A DNA stretch of 58,859 nt from Granulosicoccus sp. GTDB lineage: Bacteria; Pseudomonadota; Gammaproteobacteria; Granulosicoccales; Granulosicoccaceae. The position numbers and the translations under genes are program-made. The notes under the pieces were generated by a model. That model was not told where the DNA came from. It saw nothing but the letters and a program-made list of their open reading frames with translations, and ran no database searches. The stretch spans positions 1 to 58,859 of the forward strand of contig JALZUD010000014.1 of NCBI GenBank assembly GCA_023301725.1. The letters are read 5' to 3'. Of this stretch, positions 9,785 to 18,428 are shown in pieces (position 1 is the first letter of the stretch; every line of letters starts with the position of its first letter).

Positions 9785-10561
9785 TTGATACATTCGACGG
9801 GGGTGTCACTGTGTATATATGTGGTCACCGTCGGTTTTATTGTTTTTTCCGCTTATAGCGGAGCACAAGCCATGGGCTACAACTGGCAATGGTACAGAGT
9901 GCCTCAGTACTTCTACTCGCTCACTGACGAGGGCTTTGCATGGGGCGAGATTGTCATTGGCTTGGTTAAAACTCTGGAGCTATCTATTCTGGCATTCTGC
10001 CTGGCTGCGTTGATCGGTCTGAGCGTGGCCTTGTTAAGGCAATCAACATTGACTGTGGGTAAGGCGCTTGCGGTGATGTTTCTGGAGCTTGTGAGAAACA
10101 TGCCCTTGCTCGTGTTGCTTTATCTCTTCTACTACGTCCTTGGCCCTGTGTTCGACCTTGATCGCTTCTGGGCGAGCATCCTGTGCCTTGCGTTCTATCA
10201 TGGCGCGATGGTTTCCGAGATATTCAGGGCAGGTATTAATGCGATACCGCGTGGACAATGGGAAGGTGCGCGCTCGATGGGACTGTCATCAGCCCAGACG
10301 TATCGATTCATCATACTGCCGCAGTCTGTGCGTTTTATGCTTCCACCATTGACAGGGGAGGCGGTAAATATGATTAAAAGTTCTGCCATTGTCAGTGTCA
10401 TCGCTGTTGCAGAATTAACCACTATTGGTCGTAATATTATTTCTGACACCTATATGAGCTTTGAGATATGGTTTACGATTGCTATCGTATATTTAGTGGT
10501 CACTTTAATTCTTTCGATCGGCGTTTCATTTCTGGAAAAGCGCTTGGCGGTGTCGTACTAG
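9785..10561 (+). CDS. Amino acid ABC transporter permease (HisM/GlnP family)
   Basis: Inner-membrane permease of the polar amino acid uptake family, 258 residues. It has an N-terminal helix, then the conserved LVKTLELSILAFCLAALIG region, the LVRNMPLLVLLYLFYY segment, and the cytoplasmic EAA loop (EGARSMGLSSAQTYRFIILPQS) that docks the ATPase. The start is uncertain: TTG at 9785 or GTG at 9803; neither has a strong ribosome binding site. It is followed by the binding protein and a second permease. The matching ATPase is absent from this cluster. Confidence 0.88.
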   Translation: MIHSTGVSLCIYVVTVGFIVFSAYSGAQAMGYNWQWYRVPQYFYSLTDEGFAWGEIVIGLVKTLELSILAFCLAALIGLSVALLRQSTLTVGKALAVMFLELVRNMPLLVLLYLFYYVLGPVFDLDRFWASILCLAFYHGAMVSEIFRAGINAIPRGQWEGARSMGLSSAQTYRFIILPQSVRFMLPPLTGEAVNMIKSSAIVSVIAVAELTTIGRNIISDTYMSFEIWFTIAIVYLVVTLILSIGVSFLEKRLAVSY

Positions 10562-10695
10562 CGGGTCGCTGTTGTATCGTTGTTCGAGTAATGAGTTTGT
10601 TGAACCCAAACTGCAACATTGGTTTGGGTAGATGTGTAAAAAATTAGAAAATAATGAAATGTTAGAAAGAACTATTAAATCCAGGTAAATAAAAA

Positions 10696-11535
10696 ATGAA
10701 TATGAAAAAACTAAAAGGCTTTTCTCTAACGGCGCTGTTTTTGTCACTGGTTTTTACAGCGCTACCTTCACTGGCGCAGCAAGCAAGCCAGGAACTGTCA
10801 TCAGACAGTGTCATCGAATCAATTAAGAAGCGTGGCGCTATAAAAATTGGTTTGTCAATTTTCACACCATGGTCCATGCGCGACAAGAACGGCGAGCTCA
10901 TTGGGTTTGAACTTGATGTGGGCACTAAATTGGCTGAGGATATGGGTGTGGAGGCTGAGTTTATTCCCACTGCTTGGGATGGAATAATTCCAGCGTTAGT
11001 CTCTGGTAAATTTGACGTTATCATTAGCGGCATGACAACAACGCCTCAGCGTAATCTGACCATTAATTTTACTGACCCGTACGCCTTCTCCGGACTCACC
11101 ATTCTTGCCAACACTGAAATGACGCAAGGTATGGCTATTGAAGACTTCAATAGCTCGGATGTGACGTTTGCTGCTCGTCGCGGTGCAACGCCTGCCACGT
11201 TAATCGCGGAGATGTTTCCAGAGGCCGAACTATTGTTGTTTGATGAAGACGGTGCCGCCACACAGGAAGTACTTAACGGTAAGGCGCACGCCACCATGGC
11301 AGCTGAACCCACGCCATCTGCTGAAGCACGGCGCTATCCTGATGTATTGAACGTCCCCTTCGAAACTGCATTTTCAGCCACTGGTGAATCTTTTGGCCTA
11401 CGCAAGAGTGATCCTGATGCGCTGAATTTTTTTAACAACTGGATAAATATTCATACTCGCAACGGGTGGTTAAAAGAGCGGAACGATTACTGGTTTCGTG
11501 GTAGTGACTGGGCTGACTTGGTCCCTGAGGGCTAA
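10696..11535 (+). CDS. Amino acid ABC transporter substrate-binding protein
   Basis: Periplasmic solute-binding protein, family 3, 279 residues. A signal peptide covers the first ~25 residues (MNMKKLKGF, hydrophobic core, LPSLAQQA). The mature part has KKRGAIKIGLSIFTPWSMRDKNGELIGFELDVG, then AWDGIIPALVSGKFDVIISGMTTTPQR, both hallmarks of HisJ/ArtJ-type proteins. The usual ligand-pocket arginine is present in GMTTTPQR. The ligand is not identifiable. It lies between two permease genes, with 135 bp before and 157 bp after; the latter gap holds two hairpins that may raise the mRNA level of this gene relative to the downstream permease. Confidence 0.92.
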   Translation: MNMKKLKGFSLTALFLSLVFTALPSLAQQASQELSSDSVIESIKKRGAIKIGLSIFTPWSMRDKNGELIGFELDVGTKLAEDMGVEAEFIPTAWDGIIPALVSGKFDVIISGMTTTPQRNLTINFTDPYAFSGLTILANTEMTQGMAIEDFNSSDVTFAARRGATPATLIAEMFPEAELLLFDEDGAATQEVLNGKAHATMAAEPTPSAEARRYPDVLNVPFETAFSATGESFGLRKSDPDALNFFNNWINIHTRNGWLKERNDYWFRGSDWADLVPEG

Positions 11536-11574
11536 GGCATAAAACTATGCTCAACACTCATTTTTTGCCTTAGC
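11531..11574 (+). terminator. Hairpin at the end of the binding-protein gene
   Basis: GCTAAGGCA (11531-11539, including the stop codon) pairs with TGCCTTAGC (11566-11574) in a 9-bp stem with a 26-nt loop. No U-tract follows, so it may stabilise or attenuate the mRNA rather than terminate it. Confidence 0.45.
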
Positions 11575-11589
11575 ATTCATAGACTAATA

Positions 11590-11624
11590 GGAGCCGAGCT
11601 TTGTATACCGAAAGACTCGGCTCC
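11590..11624 (+). terminator. Second hairpin between binding protein and permease
   Basis: GGAGCCGAG (11590-11598) and CTCGGCTCC (11616-11624) form a GC-rich 9-bp stem with a 17-nt loop. No T-run follows. In the middle of an ABC operon, such structures often protect the upstream binding-protein mRNA from 3' decay. Confidence 0.5.
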
Positions 11625-11691
11625 CATTGGCAATTAGTGCAGCAGTGTTAATTGCAACGCCGTTAATGCACACTTCAGGTTTGCAACCGAT

Positions 11692-12597
11692 ATGTTGAAC
11701 AAAATGAAGAAGCTTCATTGGTTCGACTATGTCTTATTGTTATGCGTAGTGATCTTTATTGCGATTGTCTGGTATCGCATTGACGGCGCCCTCAACTATC
11801 GCTGGCGCTGGGAGCTGATCCCCAACTACATAATCAGGTACGACGCAGAGAAAGGTCGCTGGGTGGCTAATCTGCTCTTGCAGGGGCTCATTACAACTCT
11901 TCGTGTCAGCCTCTACGCCAGCGTTTTAGCTCTAGTGCTCGGTGTAATTTTGGGGATAGCTCGCTGCTCCCAGAACCTTGCTGTGAAAATGCTGGCAAGA
12001 ACCTACTTAGAGCTACTGAGAAACATTCCGCCTGTCGTTGTCATATTTATCTTCTTCTTCTTTTTGTCAGAACAAATTGTCTTGGCTTTCGGCATAGAAG
12101 ATTGGGCACGTGCTATTGCACGACAAGAAGACAAAGCTGTCTGGGAATTCTTCTTTGGTGATATGCGCCGTTTCCCATCGTTAGTCTCGGGAGTTGTGGT
12201 GCTGGCGCTGTTTGAGAGTGCCTTTGTGGGAGAGATTATACGAGCAGGTATTCAGTCTATTGACAAAGGACAGCATGAGGCTGCTGAGTCTATCGGCATG
12301 AACAAAATCGACCAAATGCGATTCGTCATTATGCCGCAGGCATTGAAGAAGGTACTGCCGCCCATGGCAAACCAGTTTATTTCATTGATTAAAGACAGTT
12401 CAATTATTTCCTTGATTTCAGTTCAGGAGCTGACGTTTAAAACTATTGAATTGGTTGCCTCAACCAGAGCCATTTTTGAGGCTTGGATTACCACGGCTTT
12501 GTTCTATTTTGTCATCTGCTTCAGCTTGTCTGTGTTGTTCAGATATTTCGAGCGTGGTGGCGCTAGTGCACTTGAACTTCAACAGCGAAACAGATGA
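11692..12597 (+). CDS. Second amino acid ABC transporter permease (GltJ/HisQ family)
   Basis: Permease of 301 residues with an N-terminal helix at residues 8-28, a hydrophilic segment, and the conserved core LLQGLITTLRVSLYASVLALVLGVILG, LLRNIPPVVVIFIFFFF, and an EAA loop (EAAESIGMNKIDQMRFVIMPQA). It pairs with the 258-residue permease at 9785 to form the heterodimeric channel expected for polar amino acid importers. The terminal ATGA overlaps the start of the di-iron hydroxylase gene, so importer and enzyme are translationally coupled. This strongly suggests the enzyme acts on the imported compound. Confidence 0.9.
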   Translation: MLNKMKKLHWFDYVLLLCVVIFIAIVWYRIDGALNYRWRWELIPNYIIRYDAEKGRWVANLLLQGLITTLRVSLYASVLALVLGVILGIARCSQNLAVKMLARTYLELLRNIPPVVVIFIFFFFLSEQIVLAFGIEDWARAIARQEDKAVWEFFFGDMRRFPSLVSGVVVLALFESAFVGEIIRAGIQSIDKGQHEAAESIGMNKIDQMRFVIMPQALKKVLPPMANQFISLIKDSSIISLISVQELTFKTIELVASTRAIFEAWITTALFYFVICFSLSVLFRYFERGGASALELQQRNR

Positions 12598-13550
12598 CAG
12601 TCATAGCCACACAAACAACATCAATTGAGGTGCAAACACCGATAGCTCAAGCTATGAAAGAGGGCGTGATAAGCAGGCGTGAACTCAAGTTGTTGATGAA
12701 GCGATCTGATAAGCCTGCTTTTCTGCGTTTGATTGCGTGGGTGCTGATCGTCAGCCTGACCGGAACTGCGATCTGGCTTTGTCAGGGCAGTTGGCTCTTA
12801 GTGCCTGCTATGTTCATACACGGTGTTGTGCTGGTCCATCATTTTTCCCTGCAACATGAATGCTGTCATTACACAGCCTTTAAAACGCGATGGCTCAATG
12901 ATGTTGTTGGTCATATCTGTGGTTTGATTATCATGTTACCCAATCGTTTTTTTCGCTATGAGCACTGTGATCACCACACGCATACTCAGATCAAAGGCAA
13001 GGACACTGAACTGATTGAAATGCCAACCTCGTTGGGTGGCTATTTTTACTACTTGTCGTCCATTCCTTACTGGAAAGCGAAATTTAGTGAATTATGGAGA
13101 CACACCCTAGGACGGTTAGAACCTAATGAGGCACTTTTTGTTCCGCGGCAGGAGCGGCGAGCAGTGGTGTTTGAGGCCCGTTTGATGGTGGTTTTCTATT
13201 GCGTGATTATCGCATTGAGCGTGTGGTCGAATAATTTTTTCATTGTCTGGTATTGGCTATTGCCTGTTGTTTTAGGCGAGCCGGTTATGCGTGCTATTCG
13301 CATGACCGAACACGTGGGTAGGCCCACAGTGTCAGACATGAAAATCAATACGCGTTCAAATCAGGTGAGTCTTCCCCTACGATTCTTGTGCTGGAATATG
13401 AACTACCACGCTGAGCATCACTATGCCTCATCAGTGCCGTTCCATGCGCTACCTGCATTGAGTCACAAGCTCAATGGACGACTGTATAAAGAGCACAGCG
13501 GGTATTGGGGGGCACATAAAAATATCCTGTCTCAGATTTTAAAAACATGA
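12594..13550 (+). CDS. Membrane di-iron hydroxylase (fatty acid desaturase fold, MocD-like)
   Basis: 318-residue membrane-bound enzyme of the fatty acid desaturase/hydroxylase superfamily. Three histidine boxes are visible: HECCH at residues 88-92, HCDHH at 124-128, and HAEHH at 272-276, plus a TEH at 239-240. Hydrophobic stretches lie at about 47-80, 104-117 and 197-228. Together with the Rieske ferredoxin just downstream it resembles the MocD/MocE pair of rhizopine catabolism, where such an enzyme is thought to oxidise, and so demethylate, an O-methyl inositol amine. Coupling to an amino-acid-type importer argues for a small polar substrate rather than a lipid. The exact reaction is unknown. 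Confidence 0.8.
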   Translation: MTVIATQTTSIEVQTPIAQAMKEGVISRRELKLLMKRSDKPAFLRLIAWVLIVSLTGTAIWLCQGSWLLVPAMFIHGVVLVHHFSLQHECCHYTAFKTRWLNDVVGHICGLIIMLPNRFFRYEHCDHHTHTQIKGKDTELIEMPTSLGGYFYYLSSIPYWKAKFSELWRHTLGRLEPNEALFVPRQERRAVVFEARLMVVFYCVIIALSVWSNNFFIVWYWLLPVVLGEPVMRAIRMTEHVGRPTVSDMKINTRSNQVSLPLRFLCWNMNYHAEHHYASSVPFHALPALSHKLNGRLYKEHSGYWGAHKNILSQILKT

Positions 13551-13630
13551 TTGCTCCTAGTCTATAGCCTTGGAGAGTGGTCAGCCTCCATAGCCACTGA
13601 AGCATAAACGTATTTTCAGAGTATTGAAAT

Positions 13631-13966
13631 TTGAATAACAACAGTGATCAGTGGGTTGATGTTATTGCTCGTGATGACATGGAGCCGGGCGATGTGACAC
13701 CCGTTGTTTGCAATGGTGTGTCTCTCGCGGTGTACGATCTGGGTGATGCAGTGAGTGTTAGCTCAGCCCGTTGCACACATGCAGGGGCGAATCTTTGTGA
13801 TGGGTATTTTGATGGAAAAGCTATCGAATGCCCTTTGCATCAGGGCTTGTTTGATGCTCGTAGTGGTGCAGCATTGGCGGCACCTGTAGTTCGTGCTTTG
13901 ACCATGTATGAGGCTCGGCTTACAGACGGCATGGTGCAAATCAGATTCCCAATTTATAAGGCATAA
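13631..13966 (+). CDS. Rieske [2Fe-2S] ferredoxin (MocE-like)
   Basis: A stand-alone Rieske protein of 111 residues without membrane anchor. The cluster ligands are in CTHAGANL (about residues 53-60) and CPLHQGLFD (about 72-80), the ferredoxin-type spacing used by oxygenase electron carriers. It starts at a TTG at 13631 with no clear ribosome binding site, 80 bp after the di-iron hydroxylase. It most likely feeds electrons to that enzyme. No ferredoxin reductase is encoded nearby, so reducing power must come from a reductase elsewhere. Confidence 0.85.
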   Translation: MNNNSDQWVDVIARDDMEPGDVTPVVCNGVSLAVYDLGDAVSVSSARCTHAGANLCDGYFDGKAIECPLHQGLFDARSGAALAAPVVRALTMYEARLTDGMVQIRFPIYKA

Positions 13967-14022
13967 ATCGTAAATGGCGGTGAGTCAGTGGTAGATTGAA
14001 AATCTGATTCTGGTGAGAAGAG

Positions 14023-16542
14023 TTAGGCTCCGCGCTTTAGGAGTAGCGCTGGAGACACGCGCAATGTGGATACAAGCCACAGTGCGCCGGCAGCCAAGCA
14101 CAGCGTTGATGCGCCAAATGCTACGGCGGCTCCTGCCCATGCGCTGCCTTCGCTATCCAGTTTCAACCAGAATGTTAATAAGGCTTGCGCTAGTGCGCCG
14201 CCCGTAATCATTGCAAATACTGACAACACAAATGCCAGTAGCATGTACTCAATGACCACACTTTTCATAACAACACTCATGCGAGTCCCAATGGCATGCA
14301 TGATGGACGCTTCGTACACCTGCCGCTGTCGATTCACCGCTACAACACTTGCCATAACTAGAATGCTGGCACTTAGGCTTACTGCTGCAATTAGCATCAT
14401 GGCTAATCCAGCGCTTTCGAGAATAGAGCGTGATGCTGCTAGTATTTTGGCTGTGCGCACAGTAACCACGTTCGGAAATTCAGTGCCTAAAGTTGACTGA
14501 GCTTTGATGTCAGAACCCGGTTCAAGCATGATGCTGCCAATGTAGCGGGTAATGTAAGGGTCTAGAATATTATCGGTGAACACAGCTTCTAACCAGAAGC
14601 TGGTCTCGAATCGTGCTTGAGAATAGATGGCTGCTAGGGTCGCTTCAACTTTCTCGCCCAGAATGCTGAACTCGAGAACATCGCCCACTTGAAGTCCAAG
14701 TTGATCGGCTTCCCGATCTTCCATCGCCACTAGCGCAGGTCCGGTGTAATCGTCCGGCCACCACTGACCTCTGTCCACAGTGGTATTGTCGATATTACTT
14801 AAGCGATAACTGAGCTTATGCTCATCATTGGCTTCCAGTGCTCTATCGGCGGTATCGCTATCGCTGAGATTCTCACCGTTGACACGGCTTAGCCTGCCAA
14901 GCACCAGCGGCGCAAGGCTGTGATCTTCATAGCCTTTGAGAGCCGCGACTGTATTGTCAAAGTCAGCCAGCTGTGGCGATTGCAGGTCATAGAGCACCAT
15001 GGATGGCGCGCGCTCAGGCACTGTTGAGTTGAGCGTCTGAAACGTTGCAGCAATAATCAGCGCGGACGTCACCAACAGGGTGAGCGCTGTGCCTAGGGAT
15101 AACAACATGGGGCGCAAGGAGGCCCCTGGGCGGTACAGACCCGCTATGGCTAATCGCAGTGCGAAATGACCGTCGAGTGTACGTATGTGTATCAGTTTTC
15201 TGGCGCCTATGCGGATTAACCACACCGCGCCATTAAGGAGAAGAAGCAGTATCGCTATGCTGACAACAAAGCCGATGGCAATAAGTGGTTCGGGTACAAA
15301 CAGCAACAAAAGAACAAACCCGAGCAAGCCTACAGCGATAGTGGCCTTCAGGTAGCCGGCAGGTAGAGGTATGGAGTCGTCGGTGATGCCTTTGATGAGT
15401 AAGGCTGTGGGGTTGTTTAAGGTGCGCCCAAGCATGGGCAGGGTAAATCCTAGTGCGGTGCAGATACCGAGAATGATGGCGAGAAATGTTGGCGCTGCTA
15501 ATGCCTGTAACGAAGGCTCAAGGGGCAAGCGGTCGCTGAGTGCTTGAGCGGCGATCCACGCTATGGCTGAACCAAGTAGTGCTCCGGCTGTACTGGCAAC
15601 AGCCGCTAACAGCATGATTTGCCCGATATAAACTGAGGCTACTTGGCGTGCGCGCGAGCCCAGTGACTGTAAGGTGGCAATGGTTTTCAATTTTGTTTGC
15701 AGGTACGCGCCAACGCTGTTGGCTACACCCAGGCCACCGATGAGCAGCGTGCTGAAACCAATCAATAGCAGAACAGAAGCGACTTGATCCAGTCGCCGAC
15801 CGACAAGCTCGCCACGCTCTTCTACCGTTTGGACTTCCCATTGTGCATCAGGAAACGCATTGCGTAGACGCTCTCGCCACGCGATAGGATCTTCATTAAC
15901 TCTAACTCTGTAGTCGTAGTCGATAAGGCTGGTTGGTGACAATAGGCCACTGTCTTTCAGTGCGCCTTCATCGATAATGACAGGCGGTCCTCGAAAATCA
16001 GCTCTTAAGCTGCGGTCGGGTTGCTCGAGTATTTGAGCACGCAGCTCTAGTTCAATGTCGCCAATGTTAACTGTTTGACCTACGCTGAGAGAGAGCTGTT
16101 CCACCAGCGCTGGATCAAACGCTGCTCCCCAGACGCCATCGGCAGATTGCGCAACAGCCTCTCTCAAGCTTGTATCTGGATCCAGTATAATTTCGCCATA
16201 CAAAGGATAGGAGTCGTCCACACTTTGCAGTTCTACGACTGAAAAGTCGCCAGCCTCGGTGCCCATCATTGTGCGAAGCTCAAGCAAAAGTGAAGTATCT
16301 GCATTTGCGTTCAGCCAGAGGGCCTGATCAGCGGTGATAGCCTCGCGTTGGCTGATCTGGATATCACCTCCAAACAAATTGCGCTCTTGCTGTTCAAAGC
16401 CATCACGAACTAACTGAAGCAAGCTTCCACAAGTAGCAATTAACGCGATACCTAACAACAAACAAGCGCCAAAAACCCACAGCGAGCCCACCTTGCTCGC
16501 ACCGCGTAGGTCACGCAGCATGAATCCCGGTAAGGCAATCAT
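14023..16542 (-). CDS. FtsX-family ABC exporter permease (YbbP-like)
   Basis: Large permease of 839 residues with an N-terminal helix, an extracytoplasmic domain of about 200 residues, then FtsX-type helix bundles (around 250-380, 400-500 and 700-835). The pattern is that of YbbP/predicted lysophospholipase-L1-associated exporters rather than MacB, which is shorter and has one bundle. A second large periplasmic loop holds segments such as LQVGDVLEFSILGEKVEATLAAIYSQ. It is coupled to the ATPase gene by a 4-bp overlap. The cargo is unknown; related systems act at the cell envelope on lipids or proteins. Confidence 0.87.
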   Translation of the reverse strand: MIALPGFMLRDLRGASKVGSLWVFGACLLLGIALIATCGSLLQLVRDGFEQQERNLFGGDIQISQREAITADQALWLNANADTSLLLELRTMMGTEAGDFSVVELQSVDDSYPLYGEIILDPDTSLREAVAQSADGVWGAAFDPALVEQLSLSVGQTVNIGDIELELRAQILEQPDRSLRADFRGPPVIIDEGALKDSGLLSPTSLIDYDYRVRVNEDPIAWRERLRNAFPDAQWEVQTVEERGELVGRRLDQVASVLLLIGFSTLLIGGLGVANSVGAYLQTKLKTIATLQSLGSRARQVASVYIGQIMLLAAVASTAGALLGSAIAWIAAQALSDRLPLEPSLQALAAPTFLAIILGICTALGFTLPMLGRTLNNPTALLIKGITDDSIPLPAGYLKATIAVGLLGFVLLLLFVPEPLIAIGFVVSIAILLLLLNGAVWLIRIGARKLIHIRTLDGHFALRLAIAGLYRPGASLRPMLLSLGTALTLLVTSALIIAATFQTLNSTVPERAPSMVLYDLQSPQLADFDNTVAALKGYEDHSLAPLVLGRLSRVNGENLSDSDTADRALEANDEHKLSYRLSNIDNTTVDRGQWWPDDYTGPALVAMEDREADQLGLQVGDVLEFSILGEKVEATLAAIYSQARFETSFWLEAVFTDNILDPYITRYIGSIMLEPGSDIKAQSTLGTEFPNVVTVRTAKILAASRSILESAGLAMMLIAAVSLSASILVMASVVAVNRQRQVYEASIMHAIGTRMSVVMKSVVIEYMLLAFVLSVFAMITGGALAQALLTFWLKLDSEGSAWAGAAVAFGASTLCLAAGALWLVSTLRVSPALLLKRGA

Positions 16543-17240
16543 TGCGCGATAGCCTCGGTTGGGTTCGTGGGTGCTGGCTCAAGGCGACCATCATGCAGGC
16601 GTAGGGTCCTATCGCATCTTTTGGCCAACTCGTGATCGTGAGTGACGAGTAGCAATGTAGTGCCGCTGTCTCGATTCAAATCAAACAGTAGTTGCATGAT
16701 GTGCTCGCCAGTGGCCTCGTCCAGATTGCCTGTGGGCTCGTCAGCTACGATTAATTCAGGGCCATGTATCAGTGCTCGAGCAATTGCAACACGCTGTTGT
16801 TCGCCGCCAGAGAGTTGCGCTGGATAGTGGTCGTGCCGATTCGCAAGACCTACTTTGTCCAGCATTGCCATGGCTAACTGGCGGCTGTTTTTGCCTCCGG
16901 ATATTTCCACGGGCAGAGCCACATTCTCTCTTGCCGTCAGGCTAGGAATAAGGTGAAAGGACTGGAAAACGATACCGATGTGCTCTTTTCGAAGATCAGC
17001 TCTAGCGTCAGCATCTTTGTCGGCTAGTGATTTTCCACTAATGATGACATCGCCACTGGTCGGTGTTTCGAGGCCGGTGAGTGTGAGTAGAAGTGTCGTC
17101 TTGCCTGATCCTGAGGGGCCAATGATGGCAACTTTTTCTTGCGGCTTTACGTGCAGGTCAAGGTGATGCAACACCTTGACCTCGCTGGTGGACATTGCGT
17201 AGAGCTTGCAGAGGTCATTTAGTTCAATGATATTGGTCAT
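16539..17240 (-). CDS. ABC exporter ATPase (YbbA/LolD-like)
   Basis: 233-residue ATP-binding subunit with Walker [13 protein letters not shown]-loop [20 protein letters not shown], signature [15 protein letters not shown], Walker [17 protein letters not shown] and switch histidine in [11 protein letters not shown]. This is the MacB/LolD/YbbA class that partners FtsX-type permeases. The stop overlaps the permease start, so both are made together. In many gammaproteobacteria tesA lies divergently beside ybbA; here the neighbour is a DUF481 gene instead. Confidence 0.92.
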   Translation of the reverse strand: MTNIIELNDLCKLYAMSTSEVKVLHHLDLHVKPQEKVAIIGPSGSGKTTLLLTLTGLETPTSGDVIISGKSLADKDADARADLRKEHIGIVFQSFHLIPSLTARENVALPVEISGGKNSRQLAMAMLDKVGLANRHDHYPAQLSGGEQQRVAIARALIHGPELIVADEPTGNLDEATGEHIMQLLFDLNRDSGTTLLLVTHDHELAKRCDRTLRLHDGRLEPAPTNPTEAIAQ

Positions 17241-17387
17241 GAGCGGTAAAAGCAGAAAATGCCACCGATTATACTAGACAACAAATAATACGAGGTTTGT
17301 ATATCGTTGGCCTTGAGGTAGCTACGAGCGTTCGTTAGCTTTTTTTCTGCTGATACAGCGGTGCTCAGTGCCCTTTTCTTATTGAGT

Positions 17388-18242
17388 TCAGATGTCGATA
17401 ACGAGATTCAGGCTGCTAACACTATCGCTGCTTGAATTCAGCAAATCATCAGAGCTGGTCAAATCACTATTGCTGCGAGTGAAGTGAGAGATTTTAAGTG
17501 CCAATTTTTCGGATAATTTGAAAGAGACGCCTAAGCCCAGTTCGACAAATGTGTTATCGCTGCCAAAGTCGCTACGCATATCGGCGTTGAACGTGACGTT
17601 CTCCGTAACGTTGTTTAAAAAATTAAGGCCAAGGTAGCCTATGCCACCGTCGATATCGTCGCCTGACACTAAACTCGTGTTTTTGTTACCAAAGCCGATT
17701 TCAACTGACAGGAAACCTGAGTCGTCTGAATAAAAGCGGTGACCAACACCGATGACTTGCCTGAAGGCTGAGTCAATGTTGCTGGGTTCGTCCTGCTCCC
17801 AATCCAGAATGCCAAAGCCATAGGTTTTTTCGTTTAGGAAATACTTAGGTTGGTAACCCAGTGCAAGGCGATCTGAATTATCTCCTCGTACAATTGTGCG
17901 TTGCGGATTTCCGCTTTCATCCACAACAGTTTCATTGGTGTTGGGGTCTACCACATCGACCACGATGGCAGATGAGCCTTTAAAAATAGTTCCAAAAATA
18001 AGGTTTTCCCACTTGTTGACTGTTTTGGTGAGTCGGATTGAACCGTTGATGTTGCTGGTGTCCGAATTACCAGATGATGTAGTTGCGCCGATGATAGCGC
18101 TCCCGCTCCAGCCGTCGAATGCGCTGGACACATTCGAGATAACAGATTCGCCTTGGTCTTGCGCAGATGCAATAGGTGCAAATGCGATAACACTGGATGC
18201 TAGAACAACTGCTACTGCATTTCGTGAATGAACTTTGGCCAT
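17388..18242 (-). CDS. DUF481-family outer membrane protein (YdiY-like)
   Basis: About 284 residues from the ATG at 18242; the frame extends to a TTG at 18257. A signal peptide (MAKVHSRNAVAVV, hydrophobic core, APIASAQ) precedes alternating beta-strand sequence, with SGSAIIGATTSSGNSDTSNINGSIRLTK near the mature N-terminus as in DUF481 proteins. The C-terminus ends in NLVIDI, a terminal beta-strand pattern of outer membrane barrels. Several relatives are described as salt- or acid-induced, but the function is unknown. It is monocistronic. Confidence 0.82.
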   Translation of the reverse strand: MAKVHSRNAVAVVLASSVIAFAPIASAQDQGESVISNVSSAFDGWSGSAIIGATTSSGNSDTSNINGSIRLTKTVNKWENLIFGTIFKGSSAIVVDVVDPNTNETVVDESGNPQRTIVRGDNSDRLALGYQPKYFLNEKTYGFGILDWEQDEPSNIDSAFRQVIGVGHRFYSDDSGFLSVEIGFGNKNTSLVSGDDIDGGIGYLGLNFLNNVTENVTFNADMRSDFGSDNTFVELGLGVSFKLSEKLALKISHFTRSNSDLTSSDDLLNSSSDSVSSLNLVIDI

Positions 18243-18428
18243 GTGTGTTACTTGCAAGCTGATTAAAAAGAGAACTAATGTTCGCAGAAAAAAACGTGAT
18301 CAGCATAGGGGAAACATTGTTTAACACCCTGTCTTCATTGACATTATTTTGTTATGAATACAGTTTTTTGTTTACAACAAATACAGAGAACATACGTTGA
18401 CAGCTTATGAGCGAAATGCAGCAGTAAG

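Noticed and set aside
12594..13550. Lipid-modifying fatty acid desaturase
   Set aside because: The fold is that of the desaturase superfamily, but coupling to an amino-acid-type importer and a Rieske ferredoxin favours a small polar substrate; not excluded.
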